A DNA stretch of 11,672 bases from Pseudobdellovibrionaceae bacterium (lineage in GTDB: Bacteria; Bdellovibrionota; Bdellovibrionia; Bdellovibrionales; Bdellovibrionaceae). The notes below the pieces were generated by a model. It did not search any database. It saw only the letters and a program-made list of their open reading frames with translations, and was not told the DNA's origin. Position numbers and translations under genes: made by a program. The stretch spans positions 1 to 11,672 of the forward strand of contig CANCBY010000062.1 of the NCBI GenBank assembly GCA_947374445.1, read 5' to 3'. The number at the start of each line of letters is the position of its first letter. The stretch's first letter is position 1. Shown piece by piece: positions 7,203-11,672 of this stretch.

Positions 7203-8156
7203 ATGAAAGACAAGTCGAACAAATCTAAAACGTGGGCTAAACCACTGAGCGGCAGGGAGTTTCCACGATTTTCGGCGATAAAGACTTTTTTTCGATTGCC
7301 AAATGCCAGCTTGAAAGAAAAATTTGATGTGGCTTTGTTTGGAATTCCTTATGACGGAGGAGTTTCGTATCGTCCAGGGGCTCGGTTTGCACCCTCGGCA
7401 GTGCGCGAAGCGTCTTCTTTGGGGCGTGGTTTTCATATGACTAGAGATCGCAATGTATTTGATGTGCTAAGTGTGGCAGACATTGGCGACTCTCCGACGG
7501 TGCCGATTGATCAAGCTCAGACTTATGAAAAAATTGAAAAATTTGTTACTGATGTTTTGAAGTCGAAGAAAAAATTTATCGCTGTTGGCGGAGATCACTC
7601 CACCACATTGCCAGTTTTACGAGCCTTAAAAAAGCATTACAAAAAGCCGCTGAACTTCATTCATTTTGATGCCCATTTGGACACGTATCCCGCTGCTTGG
7701 AATTGCGAGTACCATCACGGAGCCTTCGCTCGGCATGCTGTAGAAGAGGGATTGGTGAATCCTAAGAAGATGCTACAGATTGGTATTCGTGGGCCTCTGA
7801 CTGGCAAAGATGATCTTCAGTTTATAAAAAAACACGGCATCATGGTTAAGACTGTGGATGATGTTAGGGCCGTGAGTTTGCAAAAATTTTGCGCGAGTCT
7901 CCCGAGCTTTTCGGATGGGCTGACATATTTGAGTTTTGACGTGGATTGTTTGGACCCTGCGTATGCACCGGGCACAGGGACTCCCGTTGTGGGTGGGCTG
8001 ACCAGCTACGAGACACAACAAATTTTACGTGCGCTAAAAATTAAAGATTTGGTCGGTGGAGATATTGTTGAAATTTGTCCGGCTTATGATCATTCAGACA
8101 TCACATCGCTCGTGGGAGTTGACGTGATGTTTGAGCTGATGCATTTGATGGCTTAG
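7203..8156 (+). CDS. speB: Agmatinase-family ureohydrolase
   Basis: The 317-residue product belongs to the arginase/agmatinase family, manganese enzymes that split a guanidino compound into an amine and urea. The metal-binding motifs are complete: GGDHS with His132, DAHLD with Asp156, His158 and Asp160, and SFDVDCLDP with Asp246 and Asp248. The signature APGTGTPVVGGLTSYE follows, with Glu270 at the position that contacts the guanidinium group. The segment YHHGAFARHAVEEGL (170-184) and the overall length resemble SpeB, which makes putrescine from agmatine. Related substrates such as guanidinobutyrate or arginine cannot be excluded, so the symbol is provisional. The start at 7203 has a strong AAGGAG site. 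The gene diverges from mutY with a 28-base gap. Its stop codon overlaps that of the next convergent gene by four bases. No arginine decarboxylase gene lies in the window. Confidence 0.9.
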   Translation: MKDKSNKSKTWAKPLSGREFPRFSAIKTFFRLPNASLKEKFDVALFGIPYDGGVSYRPGARFAPSAVREASSLGRGFHMTRDRNVFDVLSVADIGDSPTVPIDQAQTYEKIEKFVTDVLKSKKKFIAVGGDHSTTLPVLRALKKHYKKPLNFIHFDAHLDTYPAAWNCEYHHGAFARHAVEEGLVNPKKMLQIGIRGPLTGKDDLQFIKKHGIMVKTVDDVRAVSLQKFCASLPSFSDGLTYLSFDVDCLDPAYAPGTGTPVVGGLTSYETQQILRALKIKDLVGGDIVEICPAYDHSDITSLVGVDVMFELMHLMA

Positions 8157-9313
8157 GCTGCAGCTGCAACGACTTTGGCTCCGCAGTCACTGCAGAACTT
8201 TGCTTGTGCAGGAATTGGTGCCGAGCAAGCAGGGCAGCAAGGGCCATCGGATTTTTTCTTGGCTTTGTTTTCATCTTCGTTGACATCGACAAAGCCTTTT
8301 TCATTCCATTTTTCAATTTCGCGAAGAATGCGCCAAATTTTTTGCGTGGTTTGAAATTCTTTGAGCTCGTACTGAAGCATCACCGTGCCATCGCCTTTGG
8401 TGGCGCGCTTTGCGAAGATGCCTTTTTGCTCGAGGCGAGCAAAGTGATCGGAGTTGAGATTGATTCCGATGTCTGCTTTAAATCTTTCAATGACCTTAGA
8501 AAATTCGATGGCTGCAACTCCGAAGCGATCTAGCTGTAAACCTTCACCAATGACGATAAACTCATTCAGAAGATTGATGCTTGTCTCATCAGCCTTGAGA
8601 ATTTCTGATTTGCCGGTCCCTTTGAAATAATAATACTGATAGAATTCAAAAAATGCTTCAACGGCAGAGATATCATGAAAGTGAACTTTTTGCAGTTGAT
8701 CCGGCCCCTCTGGATCATCCGGAGCTTTGCCCATTTCAAAAGCTGCGAGCTTAAGTTTTACCAAGACTGAAATCGCTTGCTCGAGCCTTTTTGGTGATTC
8801 AGTAAATACACGTTGCGCGTATTGCTTCATCATTGTCCAGTCGATTGAGACCTTGTTTTTGTCTTTTGGATCGTGAATCCCTTTGTGATTGGCCGAGTGA
8901 AATAGCGAGCCAAAAATTTTTGCGACTTGGTCTTCGGGGCAAGGAGCGCCGTCTTTTTCCATTCGGAAAGAGCGAACATCTGAAGTGATGAGCTTGAGGC
9001 GGTCGCCGAGTGACTTCATGATGACTTTAACCATTTGAGGGGCGGCATCAGCTTGGGTTTTAAAAATATCGAGAGGGACTTCTAAAACTTTTGTCTCGAC
9101 AGTGGCCATGGCGGAGTAAGGATGAGTTGCGGCACCAATCAGTGCCGCTTCGCCCAAAACCTGGGAGGCGCCTATCAGAAAAAGATCGATGCTTTTTTTG
9201 GGTCGGATCACACAGGCGGAAATTCCACCTTGCTGCACGAGTTGGAGAGATTGAATTTTATCTCCCTCTTTGAAGAGGTATTCGCCTTTTTTAAAGGTTT
9301 TTACATTCGACAT
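8153..9313 (-). CDS. Cyclic-nucleotide-binding-like domain protein with C-terminal zinc ribbon
   Basis: The product has 386 residues and no signal peptide, so it is cytoplasmic. Residues 5-110 form a cyclic-nucleotide-binding (CNB) beta-roll: FKKGEYLFKEGD, then VLGEAALIG (52-60), ATVETKVLEVP and a C-terminal helix. In the phosphate-binding cassette, where family members usually have P-R-x-A-T-V, this protein has PYSAMATV (65-72). The phosphate-binding Arg is missing, so cAMP or cGMP binding is doubtful. The middle part (about 130-340) is helical, contains possible winged-helix-like segments and matches no domain I can name. A Lys/Asp/Glu-rich linker leads to a zinc ribbon with Cys360-x2-Cys363-x10-Cys374-x2-Cys377, followed by an Ala-rich end. 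It may be a regulator or adaptor protein; the target is unknown. GAGGAG six bases before the ATG supports the start. The stop codon overlaps that of the convergent agmatinase gene. Confidence 0.85.
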   Translation of the reverse strand: MSNVKTFKKGEYLFKEGDKIQSLQLVQQGGISACVIRPKKSIDLFLIGASQVLGEAALIGAATHPYSAMATVETKVLEVPLDIFKTQADAAPQMVKVIMKSLGDRLKLITSDVRSFRMEKDGAPCPEDQVAKIFGSLFHSANHKGIHDPKDKNKVSIDWTMMKQYAQRVFTESPKRLEQAISVLVKLKLAAFEMGKAPDDPEGPDQLQKVHFHDISAVEAFFEFYQYYYFKGTGKSEILKADETSINLLNEFIVIGEGLQLDRFGVAAIEFSKVIERFKADIGINLNSDHFARLEQKGIFAKRATKGDGTVMLQYELKEFQTTQKIWRILREIEKWNEKGFVDVNEDENKAKKKSDGPCCPACSAPIPAQAKFCSDCGAKVVAAAA

Positions 9314-9319
9314 GATAAG

Positions 9320-9325
9320 CTCCTC
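9320..9325 (-). promoter_or_regulatory. Shine-Dalgarno site for the CNB/zinc-ribbon gene
   Basis: On the minus strand GAGGAG stands six bases before the ATG at 9313, a near-ideal site that fixes the start. Confidence 0.75.
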
Positions 9326-9376
9326 TGTTCGAGAAACTTATCGGCGGGTTGCTAGATAAAATTCAGTGGATAATTA

Positions 9377-9391
9377 ATCTCAATTTGAGAT
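9377..9391. promoter_or_regulatory. 15-base dyad upstream of the CNB/zinc-ribbon gene
   Basis: ATCTCAA-T-TTGAGAT is a perfect seven-base inverted repeat around one central base, placed 64-78 bases before the start codon of the CNB gene in the 108-base gap to the ATPase gene. Its place and size suit an operator for a dimeric regulator. It does not match the CRP (TGTGA-N6-TCACA) or FNR (TTGAT-N4-ATCAA) consensus. No convincing -35/-10 pair was found beside it. Function is inferred from position only. Confidence 0.4.
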
Positions 9392-9411
9392 ATAGGTACC
9401 TCCAACGTCCA

Positions 9412-9421
9412 GACTTAAGTC
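9412..9421. repeat. 10-base perfect palindrome directly after the ATPase stop codon
   Basis: GACTTAAGTC abuts the TAG stop codon of the ATPase gene on the minus strand. No T-run follows, so it is not an obvious terminator. It may be chance, or one boundary of an inserted gene. Confidence 0.3.
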
Positions 9422-10639
9422 CTAGGGCATTTGGCGGAAAAAATCGGATGCACTGATAACGTAGGTAGCGTTATCCTCGACGGACCTGCGTAAAATAGAT
9501 TTTCTTTTTACAACTTGAAAATGGGGACAGCTTATATCTTTTCGGAAGACTCGAAAATTTTTGTCTATACTGACATCATCTAACTTTGCCTCTACAGTGA
9601 ATAGAGGTCCACTTTTATTTGTGACGACAAAATCAACTTCATTTTTTTCTTTGTTACGTAAATAATGCAGCTCAACCCTGGCCTGGCCTGTATCATTGAA
9701 ATGATGAACCATTTTTAGCAACTGCAATGCCACAAAATTTTCAAACCTTGGCCCTTCGGCCTCTATCTGTGATATATCATAAAGATAAAACTTACCTTCT
9801 TTTTTTAAGGACCTCGTCACTGACTTGCTGAAAGGCTTTATTTCAAAGTGATAGTAGACATTTTGAAGCTGACCAAGCCAGCTCTTAACCGTGTTAAATG
9901 AAACGTCTAAATCTTCGACAAGCGTTTGTACACTGAGTGGCGATCCAACTCTGTCGGGTAAAAAACTTGCCAGAACCTCAACCTGACTCAGCCGCAGAAT
10001 ATTTGAAAGATCGCGCATATCTTGTCGGATCAGCAGTTCGACTCGATTTTTTTGCCAAACTTGATGGAACTCATTGTTTTGTTTTAGAAATGGCTCTGGA
10101 AATCCACCAAACTGAAAAAAATTATCGATCGCTTCAGAGTCTATTTTTTTTGCTGTAAGTTCAGGAGATTGAATAAAGTTGCACATCTCTGAATATGAAA
10201 ATGTTTTGCCCTGAACAGCCTCACATAGGCTCAATGGCAACACATGAAAATGAACAAATCTTCCTACTAAGCTATCTGCCCCTTTGCGATAGGTATTTAG
10301 CTTTGCACTGCCTGTGACAATAATTTCAAGTTGGTCTGAATAGAGATCGAATACGCCTTTGAGTTGATTTTTCCATTTCAAATTTTTGTGGATTTCATCA
10401 AGAACAATTTTTGGTGAATGAGTTGTTAGCGCATTTTCAACAACTGTCGAGGGAGACTTTGTCCAATTTTTTCTGAACTTGAGATCGTCCCAATTAAAGT
10501 AGAGATCATTTGAATCTAAAAATGATTTTGCCAAAGTGGTCTTTCCACACTGACGGGGGCCTGACAAAAATGCCATTTTCTTATTTGCCAAGGCGAGGCT
10601 TGATATTATAGGGGTGAGGTTTCGTATCAATTTTGGCAT
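9422..10639 (-). CDS. AAA-type ATPase of the AAA_14/DUF4143 family
   Basis: The product is 405 residues from the ATG at 10639. It has a Walker A motif GPRQCGKT (27-34), Walker B IVLDE (78-82), a sensor-like IIVTGSAKL (107-115) and an Arg in LVGRF (124-128). The second half carries the DUF4143-type region: FFQFGGFPEPFL, a winged-helix-like part around VSFNTVKSWLGQL, and a nuclease-fold-like end with NEVDFVV (333-339) and FTVEAKLD (347-354), the E/D...E-x-K pattern of PD-(D/E)xK folds. Proteins of this type are common, often stand-alone and scattered by horizontal transfer; their role is poorly known, with ATP-dependent action on DNA or proteins suggested. An upstream in-frame TTG at 10660 would place seven extra residues inside the 68-base palindrome, so the ATG is preferred; the ribosome site is weak. 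The gene lies between two unrelated regulatory genes, which fits a single-gene insertion. Confidence 0.88.
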   Translation of the reverse strand: MPKLIRNLTPIISSLALANKKMAFLSGPRQCGKTTLAKSFLDSNDLYFNWDDLKFRKNWTKSPSTVVENALTTHSPKIVLDEIHKNLKWKNQLKGVFDLYSDQLEIIVTGSAKLNTYRKGADSLVGRFVHFHVLPLSLCEAVQGKTFSYSEMCNFIQSPELTAKKIDSEAIDNFFQFGGFPEPFLKQNNEFHQVWQKNRVELLIRQDMRDLSNILRLSQVEVLASFLPDRVGSPLSVQTLVEDLDVSFNTVKSWLGQLQNVYYHFEIKPFSKSVTRSLKKEGKFYLYDISQIEAEGPRFENFVALQLLKMVHHFNDTGQARVELHYLRNKEKNEVDFVVTNKSGPLFTVEAKLDDVSIDKNFRVFRKDISCPHFQVVKRKSILRRSVEDNATYVISASDFFRQMP

Positions 10640-10641
10640 AT

Positions 10642-10709
10642 CTGACCATATTGCAGTCAATACGTAAAATAGTCAAGACTTTTACATCAGTTGACTGCAA
10701 TATAGTCAG
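10642..10709. repeat. 68-base nested quasi-palindrome upstream of the ATPase gene
   Basis: Two 19-base arms (10642-10660 and 10691-10709) are inverted repeats with 18 of 19 positions matching; the inner 13 bases (TTGACTGCAATAT in the right arm) match perfectly. The 30-base spacer holds a second imperfect hairpin: GTAAAA-TA-GTC pairs with GAC-TTTTAC around a short centre. The element ends two bases before the ATPase start codon at 10639. It lies 27 bases past the stop of the sigma-54 activator gene. No T-run follows in either direction, so it is not a standard terminator. Possible roles are an operator for the ATPase gene, a recombination or insertion site, or a small structured element in the leader RNA. 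Confidence 0.75.
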
Positions 10710-10736
10710 GAGCGATAAGGCCACCCATTCTAAAGA

Positions 10737-11672
10737 TTAAACCGAAATTTCGCGTCCTGGATGATGATTTCCTTCGAAATCAAAATCTGGCGTCGCATTT
10801 TCTAGACTATTTTCTAGATTTTCTGCTCCAGTTTCTCCTGCTTGTCGGAGGCCTTTCTTTTTGATTTTTTCAACAAGAGTCGTTCTGTTCAGGCGGAGTA
10901 AAAGAGCGGCTTGATTGCGGTTCCATCCGGTTTTTTCGAGGGCGCGTAAGATCAGCTGGTTTTCGAATTGATCGACGGCTGTATTAAAATCAAGCCCTTG
11001 ATCGGGGATATCCATCAGATTGTGGCTTCGAGAACTATGAGTGCCACCACGATATTTTATTGGCAGATCCATCATCTCGATTTGGCCTTGGCCTTTGAGA
11101 ATCGAAAGTCGCTCGACCAAATTTTCAAGTTCGCGGATATTTCCGGGCCATGGATATTGAACTAAGGCTTCTAAGGCTTCTGCAGAAAACCCTAGCAACT
11201 GGCGGCCTTTGTTGCGATTAAAAATTTCAATGAAATGAGCAAATAAAAGAGGGATATCTGATTTTCGTTCGCGCAGAGCTGGCAGCCCTATAGGAATCAC
11301 GTTCAAGCGATAAAAAAGATCTTCTCTAAAGTTCCCACGGTTGACTTCGTCCTCTAGATTTTTATTGGTTGCAGCAACAACACGAACATTTACTTGAACG
11401 CTTTTCGTGCTTCCAACAGGCTCGAAGCTTCGCTCTTGTAGCACTCGTAGTAGTTTCACTTGCAGAGCTGGCTGAAGATCGCCGATTTCATCTAAAAATA
11501 TAGTGCCACCATCGGCCATTTCAAAACGGCCGACACGATTGCTGATGGCTCCGGTGAAAGCGCCTTTGATGTGACCAAAGAGTTCGCTTTCGAGCAATTC
11601 ACTAGGAATCGCACCGCAATTGATAGCAACAAAAGGCTGGCTTGAACGAGGAGATTGAGCATGAATGGCTTT
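10737..11672 (-). CDS. Sigma-54-dependent NtrC-family activator, N-terminus cut by window edge
   Basis: The 311 visible residues cover most of the AAA+ domain and the DNA-binding end. The frame stays open to the right edge; the first visible residues contain the typical PFVAINCGAIPSELLESELFGH. The GAFTGA loop that contacts sigma-54 is intact, and GGTIFLDEIGD is the Walker B region. RVVAATNKNLEDEV, FREDLFYRLNVIPIGLPALRER and YPWPGNIRELENLVERL follow in the usual order. The C-terminal Fis-type helix-turn-helix is NQAALLLRLNRTTLVEKIKK. A polar, acidic tail of about 35 residues follows it, longer than usual. Walker A and any N-terminal sensory or receiver domain lie outside the window, so the signal it answers cannot be told. 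It activates transcription at sigma-54 promoters through upstream binding sites. Downstream is the palindrome and the ATPase gene, with no sign of a functional link. Confidence 0.93.
   Translation of the reverse strand, partial: KAIHAQSPRSSQPFVAINCGAIPSELLESELFGHIKGAFTGAISNRVGRFEMADGGTIFLDEIGDLQPALQVKLLRVLQERSFEPVGSTKSVQVNVRVVAATNKNLEDEVNRGNFREDLFYRLNVIPIGLPALRERKSDIPLLFAHFIEIFNRNKGRQLLGFSAEALEALVQYPWPGNIRELENLVERLSILKGQGQIEMMDLPIKYRGGTHSSRSHNLMDIPDQGLDFNTAVDQFENQLILRALEKTGWNRNQAALLLRLNRTTLVEKIKKKGLRQAGETGAENLENSLENATPDFDFEGNHHPGREISV

Noticed and set aside
7175..7222. Longer mutY starts at ATG 7204 or TTG 7222
   Set aside because: They overlap the agmatinase start and its ribosome site, and add residues absent from E. 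coli MutY; no Shine-Dalgarno site supports them.
9377..9391. Dyad as a CRP or FNR site
   Set aside because: The half-sites TTGAGAT/ATCTCAA and the one-base centre do not match either consensus spacing.
10640..10660. TTG start of the ATPase gene at 10660
   Set aside because: The added residues are encoded by the palindrome arm, and the ATG at 10639 fits the family N-terminus better.
10642..10709. Palindrome as a rho-independent terminator of the sigma-54 activator gene
   Set aside because: The loop is 30 bases, the stem is not GC-rich, and no T-run follows on either strand.
1..11672. A defence, toxin-antitoxin, CRISPR or phage system
   Set aside because: No repeats with spacers, nuclease/methylase pairs, toxin-antitoxin pairs, integrases or structural phage genes could be recognised; the ATPase stands alone.

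Overview
The window looks like a compact stretch of a Gram-negative bacterial chromosome. Signs of this are a periplasmic anchored phosphohydrolase, a lipoprotein, a sigma-54 activator and very tight gene packing. The codon style, the moderate-to-low GC (my by-eye impression is roughly 35-50%, lowest in the first kilobase) and the gene mix suggest a Bdellovibrio-like (Bdellovibrionota) genome. That placement is an inference, not something the sequence proves. No tRNA, rRNA, CRISPR array, transposase or phage gene is visible.

Left part (1-4174, minus strand): a large exported protein open at the left edge, with a lysozyme/SLT-like domain, an SH3-like domain and a long Cys-containing C-terminal region. 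Upstream of it is a membrane-anchored type I phosphodiesterase of the alkaline phosphatase superfamily. Eighteen bases separate the phosphodiesterase from a divergent 10-helix membrane protein resembling the bile acid:sodium symporter family (4193-5119, plus).

Middle (5106-8156): that transporter converges, with a 14-base overlap, on a lipoprotein with TolB/PD40 propeller repeats. The lipoprotein start lies 193 bases inside the end of the upstream mutY, an unusually long same-strand out-of-frame overlap. mutY is divergent from an agmatinase-family ureohydrolase.

Right part (8153-11672, minus strand): a cyclic-nucleotide-binding-like protein ending in a zinc ribbon shares its stop region with the agmatinase gene. 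It lies downstream of a stand-alone AAA/DUF4143 ATPase, with a 108-base gap that holds a dyad. Upstream of the ATPase is a 68-base quasi-palindrome. Last is an NtrC-type sigma-54 activator cut by the right edge.

The genes do not form one obvious pathway. The window combines envelope functions (muralytic-like protein, phosphodiesterase, lipoprotein, transporter), DNA repair (MutY), polyamine or guanidino metabolism, and regulation. I see no convincing undescribed multi-gene system. The most interesting items are the nested palindrome next to the ATPase, the multidomain muralytic-like protein, the mutY/lipoprotein overlap and the degenerate nucleotide-binding domain fused to a zinc ribbon.
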